From Candidatus Altarchaeales archaeon WOR_SM1_86-2 (GTDB lineage: Archaea > Altiarchaeota > Altiarchaeia > IMC4 > MCBC01): a stretch of 15,945 nt of DNA. A program made the position numbers and the translations under genes. The notes under the pieces were generated by a model that was given only the letters and a program-made list of their open reading frames with translations, was not told the origin of the DNA and made no database searches. The stretch is from positions 1 through 15,945 of the forward strand of contig MCBC01000031.1 in the NCBI GenBank assembly GCA_001723855.1, in the 5' to 3' direction. Position 1 is the stretch's first letter. Each line of letters starts with the position of its first letter. This document shows, one piece after another, positions 6,981 through 13,529 of the stretch.

Positions 6981-7633
6981 TTTTTTGCTATCTGGTATGC
7001 CAGAACCGCCGCCCCATAACCATTATCTATATTCACAACCGCCACCGGGGCGCAGGAGTTCAGCATTGTGTTTAATGCCGCAGTTCCGCCTTTCCCAACC
7101 CCGTATCCGACAGATGTCGGGACCCCTATGACCGGAACATCCACCAACCCGGCGATAACGGAAGGCAGCGCTCCTTCCATGCCGGCAATCGCAATTATTG
7201 CAGAAACCCCTTCCTTGTTCATTTTTTCAATCGCGGGAAACACTCTGTGAATGCCGGCAATTCCAACATCATAATCCGAAATAACCTCGCACCCCAGCTC
7301 CTCCGCAATGGTTTTTGCCTCCTCTGCCACGGGAACATCCGAAGTCCCGGCCGTTACTATGCCAATTTTTCCGGCCCGTTCAACACTGAAATCCCTTTTC
7401 TTTATCACCAGCGTCCTCCCTTTTTTATTATAATTTATTTTAAAATCCCCCTCGTAATTATCCCGGATTTTATCTGCCCTGCCCTCATCAATGCGGGTTA
7501 TTATTACCCTGGGGGACTGCAAAAGAAAATGCTCCACTATTTCCGTCAGATCCTCAATGCTTTTGCTCTCACCGAAAACAACCTCCGGGATGCCGCATCT
7601 TCTCTCCCTTCCTAAATCCGGTTTTACTATCAT
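6965..7633 (-). CDS. larB: LarB, nickel-pincer cofactor biosynthesis carboxylase/hydrolase
   Basis: This 222-residue protein matches LarB, the PurE-like enzyme that carboxylates and hydrolyses nicotinic acid adenine dinucleotide in the first step of making the nickel-pincer nucleotide cofactor. Motifs visible are [15 protein letters not shown] (6-20), [16 protein letters not shown] (91-106), DVGIAGIHR (122-130), [16 protein letters not shown] (148-163), and [20 protein letters not shown] followed by NSC (172-194). C194 corresponds by motif to the cysteine reported to hold the substrate covalently in the Lactiplantibacillus enzyme. The protein is a little shorter than usual at the N-terminus. 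No larC, larE or larA is in this window. The divergent start of the next gene is only 40 bases away. Confidence 0.94.
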   Translation of the reverse strand: MIVKPDLGRERRCGIPEVVFGESKSIEDLTEIVEHFLLQSPRVIITRIDEGRADKIRDNYEGDFKINYNKKGRTLVIKKRDFSVERAGKIGIVTAGTSDVPVAEEAKTIAEELGCEVISDYDVGIAGIHRVFPAIEKMNKEGVSAIIAIAGMEGALPSVIAGLVDVPVIGVPTSVGYGVGKGGTAALNTMLNSCAPVAVVNIDNGYGAAVLAYQIAKKWLNL

Positions 7634-7673
7634 TGTATTTTATTTCTAAATTTCAAAATAAATAAATAACAGA
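7634..7673. promoter_or_regulatory. 40-base divergent promoter region between larB and the prenyltransferase-repeat gene
   Basis: Only 40 AT-rich bases separate two opposite start codons. Boxes about 26 bases before each start would fall on the same stretch (around 7645-7662), so the two promoters must overlap or compete. Both transcripts would be nearly leaderless. No operator palindrome is clear. Confidence 0.45.
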
Positions 7674-8510
7674 ATGGAAACCAAAACAATAAATTGGGCG
7701 AAATCCTGCCAGAACGATGACGGCGGGTTTGGAAATGCTCCTGCGTTCAGTTCAACGATGGATTATACGGTTGCGGGACTGGCGGTTCTGGCGGAGTTTA
7801 ATTCCCGCCCGGATGATGTTAAAGGATGCATCGAGTGGGTTAAGTCCTGCCAAAATGATGACGGCGGCTTTGGAAGAACCCCTGATGATGAAATATCTTA
7901 TACTGACTATACATGCTCGGCTTTAGCAGCCCTTTACCTGCTTGGTTTATATCCCCAAAAGATAAGCGAATGCATGGGGTTTATCAAATCATGCGAGAAC
8001 GATGACGGGGGATATGCAAGAACCCCGGGTGCCCCGTCGGACATGGATTCAACCGCAAGCGCCGTCTCTTCATTAAACATGCTCGGTGAAAAGCCCCATC
8101 ATCCACAGGATGCTGTCCGGTATGTGGGATCATTAAGAACTCCCTGGGGGTACAGATCAAGTGCATGCGGTGATGCGAATGTTGAATACTCCGCGCTGGC
8201 ATTAACCATACTTGAGGTGTGCGGCGCGGGTGTTGTGGACAGGGACCTGGCTGAATTTGCAAAATCCTGCCAGAACGATGACGGCGGCTTCGGGGAGCTG
8301 CCGGATCGCCCGTCAAATATTGACTACAGCTACAGCGCGCTGGAGATACTGCAGAAGGCGGGCGTGAAACCCCTAGAATTTGAAAAATGCATAGAATTCG
8401 TCAACGCCTGCAAAAATGAAGACGGCGGCTTTGGCTGGATCCCGGGATCGCCTTCAAGGGTTGAGTACACGTATTACGGGATCAACTGCATCAAGTATCT
8501 TAAAATTTAG
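7674..8510 (+). CDS. Prenyltransferase/squalene-cyclase repeat protein
   Basis: The 278-residue protein consists of six repeats of about 45 residues, each opening with a motif like SCQNDDGGFG (first at 11-20) and followed by a helix containing YT or YS. The fourth repeat (around 150-183, SLRTPWGYRSS) is degenerate. This is the alpha-alpha barrel fold of protein prenyltransferase beta subunits, squalene cyclases and related proteins. I see neither the cyclase DXDD acid motif nor the Asp-x-Cys plus His zinc site of farnesyl/geranylgeranyl transferases, so it may bind an isoprenoid without the classical chemistry. There is no signal peptide or membrane segment, so it is cytoplasmic. It is divergent from larB and followed after 44 bases by the GatB-tail gene. 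Confidence 0.87.
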   Translation: METKTINWAKSCQNDDGGFGNAPAFSSTMDYTVAGLAVLAEFNSRPDDVKGCIEWVKSCQNDDGGFGRTPDDEISYTDYTCSALAALYLLGLYPQKISECMGFIKSCENDDGGYARTPGAPSDMDSTASAVSSLNMLGEKPHHPQDAVRYVGSLRTPWGYRSSACGDANVEYSALALTILEVCGAGVVDRDLAEFAKSCQNDDGGFGELPDRPSNIDYSYSALEILQKAGVKPLEFEKCIEFVNACKNEDGGFGWIPGSPSRVEYTYYGINCIKYLKI

Positions 8511-8554
8511 CCGTGTGCTGTGTCGTTTTATTTTTAAAATTTTAAATAAAGATT

Positions 8555-8983
8555 ATGGACAAAATCGATCCGGAGCTGGCAGCGATGTGGATTTCTCAAG
8601 AAGTTAACAGGCAGTTGAATTACCGGGGGATTGATTTAAGGGAAAGCAGGTTGAATGCAGATATTATGGGGGAACTGCTGAGTTTACTGCAGAACAATGA
8701 AATTACTGAAATCGTGGGCAAGAAACTGCTTGAACGAATCATCGATACCGGGGAGAGTCCGATAAAAATTGTTGAGGAGGAAGGACTCAGAAAAGTCTCC
8801 GGGCAGGATAAGCTGCAGGCTGTGGTAGGTGAGGTAATAGCAGAAAATCCGGGGGCAATTTCAGACTATAAATCAGGTAAACCCGAAAGCCTTAACTTTT
8901 TGATGGGAAAAGTAATGCAGAAGATGAAAGGCTCCGCTGATCCGGGGGTTGTGATTGGTTTGTTAAAAGAGAGACTGGATTGA
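8555..8983 (+). CDS. Free-standing GatB C-terminal tail (YqeY-like) domain
   Basis: The 142 residues align by eye with the last third of GatB, the amidotransferase subunit that converts Glu-tRNA(Gln) or Asp-tRNA(Asn). Matching blocks are PELAAMWISQEVNRQLN (5-21), GELLSLLQNNEIT, SPIKIVEEEGL, VVGEVIAENPGAISDYKSGK and FLMGKVMQKMKGSADP. In GatB this helical part touches tRNA and has no catalytic role. The N-terminal kinase/amidotransferase part is missing. An in-frame TAA at 8543-8545 and an AT-rich promoter-like stretch sit directly upstream, so the frame cannot be extended. It may be half of a split GatB, a free tRNA-binding YqeY-type protein, or a surviving fragment. The domain call is firm and the role is open. 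Confidence 0.85.
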   Translation: MDKIDPELAAMWISQEVNRQLNYRGIDLRESRLNADIMGELLSLLQNNEITEIVGKKLLERIIDTGESPIKIVEEEGLRKVSGQDKLQAVVGEVIAENPGAISDYKSGKPESLNFLMGKVMQKMKGSADPGVVIGLLKERLD

Positions 8984-9110
8984 TTTTTTCGGGGATAAAC
9001 TGCCAAAAAATACGATAATTAGAACTGCTTGGATGGGATTTATCGATGCTTTGCAATTATTTTAAGTTTTATATAACCTATAAGTCTTTATTTTTTATTT
9101 TTTATTTACA

Positions 9111-9116
9111 TATAAA
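9111..9116 (+). promoter_or_regulatory. TATA-like box for the first T2SSF gene
   Basis: TATAAA is centred about 24 bases before the ATG at 9137, in a 153-base gap that otherwise holds only AT-rich sequence. It would start the T2SSF operon as a leaderless message. Confidence 0.45.
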
Positions 9117-9136
9117 GTATAAAATAATATATTGTT

Positions 9137-10006
9137 ATGGCATCGGCTTTTGAATCTCAAAAATTAGCAAAGGTATCAGAGCCTTTTGAAGGGATCGCCC
9201 ATCGTCTTAGTGCAGTGTTTCCCAATCTCGGGTGGAATCTGAAGCAGGGCGGTTATGGTGTCAGCCCGGCGGCATATATAGCCAGGGTATTGTATATGAC
9301 GGCATCCCTGTTTATTGGAATTGTTGGCGCTATAATGCTGCCTGCATTGCTGCTTGATAAGATGAGCGAGGGGATAGTCCTGATAACAACAATCCTCCCT
9401 GTTGTTACTGTACTATTATTTCTCTACTTTGTATTTATGCCTGGAATGATGGCAAAAAAAAGAGCAAGAAAGATCGATAAGGACCTGGGTTTTGCTCTGA
9501 AGGATCTGCAAATTCAAGTGAGCGCAGGCATTCCTTTATTTGACGGTATAGTAAATATCAGTGCAGGAGGGTATGGTGAATGTTCCCGTGAAATTCGCGG
9601 GATTGTTCATGATGTCGAGTCCGGAAAATCATTGATAAGATCATTGGAGGGCTGCGGGCTTGCAACGACATCAGAGTACTTGAGGAGGGTTATGTGGCAA
9701 TTGGTAAATGCTTTGCATGCCGGCTCAGATGTTTCACTTGCGTTGCAAGCAATATCAAAAGATTTAGAGATAGAAAGAAGGACAAGAATAAAGGCATATG
9801 CTCAGGAATTGAACATGTGGGGTTTGATATATATGTTAGCTGCAGTAGTGTTACCGTCGATGGGTGTCACACTGATGGTGATCCTATCATCTTTTTTAGG
9901 GGGGGAGGTGATTGGCGAAACGTTATTTTGGATGGTATTGGCATTTTTAGTATTTTTCCAGGTATTTTTTATTCAGTTTGTAAAAAGTAAACGGCCGGAT
10001 GTTTAG
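9137..10006 (+). CDS. T2SSF (GspF/TadC-like) membrane platform protein
   Basis: This 289-residue protein fits the inner-membrane platform of archaeal type IV pili or related secretion systems. Two N-terminal membrane helices (about 48-73 and 78-101) are followed by a cytoplasmic helical T2SSF domain (about 105-225). That domain has the typical DLGFALKDLQIQVSAGIPLFDGI (117-139) and a later HAGSDVSLALQAISKDLEIERR (194-215). Two C-terminal helices (about 228-254 and 262-282) follow. Such proteins hold the assembly ATPase and pass pilin subunits into the filament. It is the smaller of two T2SSF proteins here, with the coiled-coil gene between them; no ATPase, pilin or prepilin peptidase gene is in the window. 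A short hairpin (10011-10031) follows the stop codon. Confidence 0.85.
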   Translation: MASAFESQKLAKVSEPFEGIAHRLSAVFPNLGWNLKQGGYGVSPAAYIARVLYMTASLFIGIVGAIMLPALLLDKMSEGIVLITTILPVVTVLLFLYFVFMPGMMAKKRARKIDKDLGFALKDLQIQVSAGIPLFDGIVNISAGGYGECSREIRGIVHDVESGKSLIRSLEGCGLATTSEYLRRVMWQLVNALHAGSDVSLALQAISKDLEIERRTRIKAYAQELNMWGLIYMLAAVVLPSMGVTLMVILSSFLGGEVIGETLFWMVLAFLVFFQVFFIQFVKSKRPDV

Positions 10007-10010
10007 TAAA

Positions 10011-10031
10011 AAACTTTTTAGAAAAAAGTTT
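10011..10031. repeat. Perfect hairpin after the first T2SSF gene
   Basis: AAACTTTTT (10011-10019) pairs fully with AAAAAGTTT (10023-10031) around loop AGA. It begins 4 bases after the stop codon. It may protect or end the first message, with weak read-through to the coiled-coil gene. Confidence 0.6.
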
Positions 10032-10057
10032 CATCAAAAAATATAATTTATAATTCA

Positions 10058-11184
10058 ATGAAAATACCGGGGTTTGGACGAGAACGCAAAAAAAGTTATG
10101 AAGACGTAGTCGAAGAGGCTCTCAGAAAGCAGAAGGAATTAATGGAGAAAAAGGAAGAAGAGGCTGCTGAGGAAGAAGAGGCTGCTGAGGAAGAAGAGGC
10201 TGCTGAGGAAGAAGAGGCTGCTGAGGAGCTGAGGAAGAAGAGGCTGCTGAGGAAGAAGAGGCTGCTGAGGAAGAAGAGGCTGCTGAGGAAGAAGAGGCTG
10301 CTGAGGAAGAAGAGGCTGCTGAGGAAGAAGAAGAGGCTCCCGAAGTAGAAAGGAAAGATCTAAAGGAGATAGATGCGGATTTAAAGGATCTTGAGAAGAG
10401 GTTGCATGGGATGGAGGAGGAGCAGAAGAGGAGAGTGGGGGAGTTGAAGGGGATGGAAGAGAGACGAAAAAAATTGGAGGATGAAGTGATGAAAGGGGAA
10501 GAGGAGAAAAGAAAATTGATAAGACTCAAGGAAGAGAAAAATGCCGCATCCCGTGAGATTGAAGAAAAAAGAAGGGAATTGAGAAATATTGACATGAAGT
10601 TGAGTGACATAGAAGGGGAGCAGAAGACGAAAAAGGAGAAGTTGATGGAAATAAAAGGGCAGATGAAAAAATTGGAGGATGAAGTGATGAAAGGGGAAGA
10701 GGAGAAAAGAAAATTGATAGGACTCAAGGAAGAGAAAGGTGTAGCATTCCGCAGGTTTGAAGAGAAAGGTAAGGCATTGATGGATGATCTGAAGGATGTG
10801 GAGGAGAAATTAAGCAAAGTAGAAGAAGCGCAGAAGATGAGAGGCGAAAAATTAAAGGAAATAGAAGTGAGGAGGAAAAAACTGGAAGATGAAGTGAGGG
10901 AGAGGGATGATGCGGTGGAGAAATTGAGGGAGGATGAGGAGGAAAAACTCAGAATATTTTTTGAGATCGAGATGGAAGAGGAAAAGAAAAAGGAAGAAGA
11001 ACTGACGAGGATGATAGAGGAGCAAAGAGAGAGGGAGGAAAAACTAAGGAGTATAATGGGGGAGCAAAAGAAAAAGGGGGAAGAGCTGTCTGAGATGATA
11101 GAAAGACGAAAGAAAAGGGAGGGGGAATTAAGGAAACTAATGCAACAACGAAGTAGAATAGAAGAGAAACTAAAAGAGAAGTAA
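10058..11184 (+). CDS. Long coiled-coil protein, frameshifted by an 8-base duplication
   Basis: As read, the frame from the ATG at 10058 ends at 10348 after 96 residues. The remaining coiled-coil continues in another frame to 11184. The break lies in a run of 18-base repeats coding for AAEEEE: at 10220-10235 the 8 bases GCTGAGGA are present twice in tandem. Removing one copy restores a single frame of 372 residues. The restored protein has a basic start (MKIPGFGRERKKSYEDVVEEAL), the acidic repeat, then about 290 residues of Lys/Glu-rich heptads with no membrane segment. It probably forms a long rod beside the T2SSF proteins; the next gene starts 2 bases after its stop. The break could be phase variation, a pseudogene or an assembly error. 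A -1 ribosomal slip in the repeat would also restore the frame. Confidence 0.8.
10163..10341 (+). repeat. 18-base coding tandem repeat (AAEEEE units)
   Basis: Nine units of GCTGCTGAGGAAGAAGAG start at 10163, 10181, 10199, 10217, 10243, 10261, 10279, 10297 and 10315. Eight are 18 bases long or a close variant (the last has one extra GAA). The fourth is 26 bases because GCTGAGGA is duplicated. The near-identity of the units suggests recent growth by replication slippage. Confidence 0.93.
10468..10737 (+). repeat. 72-base direct repeat inside the coiled-coil gene
   Basis: Bases 10468-10539 match 10666-10737 with one mismatch, at an exact spacing of 198 bases (66 codons, in frame). It encodes the segment KKLEDEVMKGEEEKRKLI and what follows. 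The repeat points to a past duplication in the rod and could let it lengthen or shorten by recombination. Confidence 0.85.
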
Positions 11185-11186
11185 AA

Positions 11187-12740
11187 ATGGCCAATAAGGT
11201 GGAAAAGAAAGTAGAGGATGAGTTGGAAGAAATGAGTGAAGAAAGAAAAAAATTAGAAGAGACATTAAAAAAGATAAGAACTGAGAGAGCGAGAATAGAG
11301 GAGGATCTGAGAAAAATAGAGAAAAGAAGGAGGGTACGGAGGGATAAGCGGGCCGTGGAGGAGGTACCAGAAGCGGCTCCAGAGATTGAAAACGCGGTGG
11401 AAGAAAAACCGGGGGCTGCTCCAGAGATTGAGGAGGAAATACCTAAGGAGAAGACTTTGTTTGAGGAGGAATATGTGGAAGAGCATGGGGAACTGCCGGA
11501 ACTTGCTCCTGAGATCGAAGAAATAGAGGAAGAATTCGAGGCTGTGCCAGAGGTTGAAGAAGAATATCTAGAAGAGTATGAAGAAAAGATAGAGAGACCT
11601 GGTGTGCTGGCGAGAATTAAGAACAGCATTACGGTCAGAATTGAGAATGTAGGGGCCAGGACTGCTGATGTGTTTATATGGGTATCCAGTGCTGTTTTTG
11701 CATTCTTTAGAATTATTTTTGGTGCGAGTGGCGGGTTTATAGGCGGGTTTATGGGCGGGGTTTATAAGAAAGCAGGGCACATTTCACCTAAAAATCTCAG
11801 AGGTAAAGTTGATAACCTGGTTTTGTACGGGAGTCTTACACAAGATGCTGGAAAAGTTATCGGCAGAACAATTGTTTATTCCATCATTGCATGTGTTTTT
11901 GCATCCATATTAGCTTTTATATTATTTAACTCATTATTGATTGTGCTGATTGCTTTCGTTGCAGGGTTCGGTATTGTTTGGCTGCTTATGTATATTATAC
12001 TGAACCTGTTGGCTGATAGAAGAGCTGCTGCGATTGAGGAGGTATTACCCGATGTTCTCCTAATCGTATCATCAAACATGATTGCTGGAATGCCGCCGTA
12101 TAATGCGCTAATGGTTGCTGCACGCCCTGAATTTGGGCCGCTCTCCGAGGAGATACAAAAGGCGGTGAAGGAGACGATGGGCGGGACATCCCTTGCCAAA
12201 TCACTGGATGAGATGAAGGATAGGACTGTGTCCAATAAATTAAAACGTGCTGTTAGGCTGATAATCCAGGGAATGAAGTCGGGTGGTGATCTTCCAACTG
12301 TTTTGCAAGGAATTTCCGAGGACATAAGAATCGAACAAAACATCCAAAAAGAAATGGCCGCAAACACCAAGGCATATGCGATGTTTATTTTATTTGCTAT
12401 ATTGATTGGTGCTCCTTTGTTGCTTGGAGTTTCTATAACATTCGTGGAGATATTCAGCAGCATTTTAAAAACAATTAATATAGACCAACTCGGTGCGGAG
12501 GCGGGAGGTGGAGCAATCAAAATCGCGCCATTATCGATAACCCCTGAATTTTTTCGTAACTATGCTGTTTTAACGCTTGGAACTTTAGGATTGCTTGGAG
12601 GGCTGTTGATAAGTATTATTCAGACCGGGAATGCAAGGTCAGGGGTAACTTATGCACCGGTAATGGCGATAGTTGCGGTCGTGATATTTCTGGTTGTCTG
12701 GCAAGTACTTATCTCGTTTTTTGGTCAAATGATCGTATAG
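11187..12740 (+). CDS. T2SSF platform protein with N-terminal coiled-coil and acidic region
   Basis: This 517-residue protein has a charged coiled-coil (about 1-58), a Glu/Pro/Ala-rich acidic stretch with repeated APEIE or PEVE motifs (about 57-137), a first membrane segment with a Gly-rich end (about 162-190), and two more helices (about 229-275). The T2SSF cytoplasmic domain follows (about 280-395, with LPDVLLIVSSNMIAGMPPYNAL at 287-308 and KSGGDLPTVLQGISEDIRIE at 364-383), then three C-terminal helices (about 396-425, 460-480 and 489-513). Standard platform proteins lack the first 140 residues. Because the preceding gene is also a long coiled-coil, the two probably form one cytoplasmic stalk or bundle at the platform. 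It starts 2 bases after that gene and ends 2 bases before the nitroreductase. Confidence 0.86.
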   Translation: MANKVEKKVEDELEEMSEERKKLEETLKKIRTERARIEEDLRKIEKRRRVRRDKRAVEEVPEAAPEIENAVEEKPGAAPEIEEEIPKEKTLFEEEYVEEHGELPELAPEIEEIEEEFEAVPEVEEEYLEEYEEKIERPGVLARIKNSITVRIENVGARTADVFIWVSSAVFAFFRIIFGASGGFIGGFMGGVYKKAGHISPKNLRGKVDNLVLYGSLTQDAGKVIGRTIVYSIIACVFASILAFILFNSLLIVLIAFVAGFGIVWLLMYIILNLLADRRAAAIEEVLPDVLLIVSSNMIAGMPPYNALMVAARPEFGPLSEEIQKAVKETMGGTSLAKSLDEMKDRTVSNKLKRAVRLIIQGMKSGGDLPTVLQGISEDIRIEQNIQKEMAANTKAYAMFILFAILIGAPLLLGVSITFVEIFSSILKTINIDQLGAEAGGGAIKIAPLSITPEFFRNYAVLTLGTLGLLGGLLISIIQTGNARSGVTYAPVMAIVAVVIFLVVWQVLISFFGQMIV

Positions 12741-12742
12741 AT

Positions 12743-13264
12743 ATGGAAGTGTTTGAAGCTATCAAGAAAAGACGCAGCATAAGAGAATACACGGAAGAGC
12801 AAATTTCAAACGAAACTATGGAACAGATTTTAGATGCAGGGATTTCTGCACCCTCAGCCGGCAACCTTCAATCATGGGAGTTCATATTAATAAGAGATCA
12901 AAAAAAGAAAGAAATGATCTCGGAAGCGGCATATAACCAAACTTTTCTATCAAGGGCTTCGGTTTTGATAGTTGTCTGCGGGAATCAGGAAAGATCCGCT
13001 TACAGGTATGGTTCAAGGGGAAAAGAACTTTACTGCATCCAGGATACTTCGGCTGCAATCCAGAATATGTTGCTGGCATCCGCATCACTTGGAATCGGAA
13101 CTTGCTGGGTTGGAGCATTTAATGAGAATGCTGTCAGGAAAATATTGAAAATCCCTGCAGGTGTAAGGCCCGTTGCGATTATCTCTTTAGGTTACGGGGC
13201 GGAAAAGCCGGGCATGCCCCGCAGAATGAATCTAAAGGATGTTGTTCATTATGAAGAATTTTAA
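12743..13264 (+). CDS. Nitroreductase-family flavoprotein
   Basis: The 173-residue protein matches the FMN-dependent nitroreductase family. It has EAIKKRRSIREYTEEQIS near the N-terminus (5-22; the RRSIR arginines hold the FMN phosphate), ISAPSAGNLQSWEF (34-47), a middle QDTSAAIQNMLLASASLGIGTCWVGAF block that contacts the flavin, and a C-terminal VAIISLGYG strand. Members usually work as dimers and reduce quinones, nitro groups or other electrophiles with NAD(P)H; the substrate cannot be told. It lies 2 bases after the T2SSF gene and so is probably co-transcribed, though a functional link is not evident. The stop codon touches hairpin element copy 3. Confidence 0.92.
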   Translation: MEVFEAIKKRRSIREYTEEQISNETMEQILDAGISAPSAGNLQSWEFILIRDQKKKEMISEAAYNQTFLSRASVLIVVCGNQERSAYRYGSRGKELYCIQDTSAAIQNMLLASASLGIGTCWVGAFNENAVRKILKIPAGVRPVAIISLGYGAEKPGMPRRMNLKDVVHYEEF

Positions 13265-13278
13265 ACAACCTTCTGGGA

Positions 13279-13326
13279 TGTGGCTGACCTTCGGTCAGAC
13301 ACGTGTCGGAGCTTCGCTCCGCCACA
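13279..13326. other. Multi-branched fold A inside element copy 3
   Basis: The outer stem TGTGGC/GCCACA (13279-13284 with 13321-13326) encloses arm 1 TGACC/GGTCA with loop TTC (13285-13297), the palindrome GACACGTGTC (13298-13307), and arm 2 GGAGC/GCTCC with loop TTC (13308-13320). On the minus strand arm 2 contains GCGAAGC, known as an exceptionally stable DNA mini-hairpin. Confidence 0.75.
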
Positions 13327-13372
13327 CATCAAAATTTCAAAGAAATTTCGTGTTCCAAAAGTGCAAAGCACT

Positions 13373-13426
13373 TGTGGCTGAGAGACATTGTCTCTCAGAC
13401 ACGTGTCAGAGCTCTGCTCTGCCACA
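13373..13426. other. Multi-branched fold B inside element copy 3
   Basis: The core is the same as in fold A: outer stem TGTGGC/GCCACA (13373-13378 with 13421-13426) and central GACACGTGTC (13398-13407). The arms differ: TGAGAGAC/GTCTCTCA with loop ATT (13379-13397) and AGAGC/GCTCT with loop TCT (13408-13420). Arm 2 differs from fold A by a G-C to A-T pair change on both sides, so pairing has been kept while sequence changed. Confidence 0.75.
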
Positions 13427-13529
13427 TTTGCGAAGGTTGATCATCAGAATGAATGGGGGGTTTTCAACCCCCAATGCTTTACAAAATAGTTTCTGGACGA
13501 AGCATGGACTACAGAAACTAAAATGAAAA

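Larger units (their letters stand above)
13265..13529 (-). repeat. Modular hairpin element, copy 3 (expanded terminal loop)
   Basis: Read on the minus strand it repeats the order of copies 1 and 2: an outer stem TAGTTTCTG/CAGAAACTA (13487-13495 with 13512-13520), GCATT (13473-13477), a G/C stem with a 3-base loop (13456-13472), TGATGATCAACCTT (13433-13446), and finally CAGAAGGTTG. Here the loop of the CAACCTT/AAGGTTG stem (13266-13272 with 13433-13439) has grown to 160 bases. It contains two multi-branched structures and two simple hairpins (13332-13348 and 13359-13373). The element fills the whole gap between the convergent nitroreductase and hef stop codons. Confidence 0.85.

Noticed and set aside
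10122..10817. Minus-strand Ser/Phe-rich frame of 231 codons
   Set aside because: It is the mirror of the GAA/GAG-rich coiled-coil gene. Runs of Ser and Phe come from reverse-reading Glu/Lys codons.
10402..11184. A separate gene starting at the ATG at 10402
   Set aside because: The frame is open and repeat-coding upstream of this ATG, and removal of the 8-base duplication joins it to the start at 10058. There is no promoter at 10402.
10949..11629. Minus-strand Ser-rich frame of 226 codons
   Set aside because: Same cause: low-complexity shadow of the coiled-coil and acidic regions on the plus strand.
13239..13526. Plus-strand frame of 95 codons across the hairpin element
   Set aside because: It overlaps the nitroreductase end and consists of inverted repeats read as codons, with no protein-like pattern.
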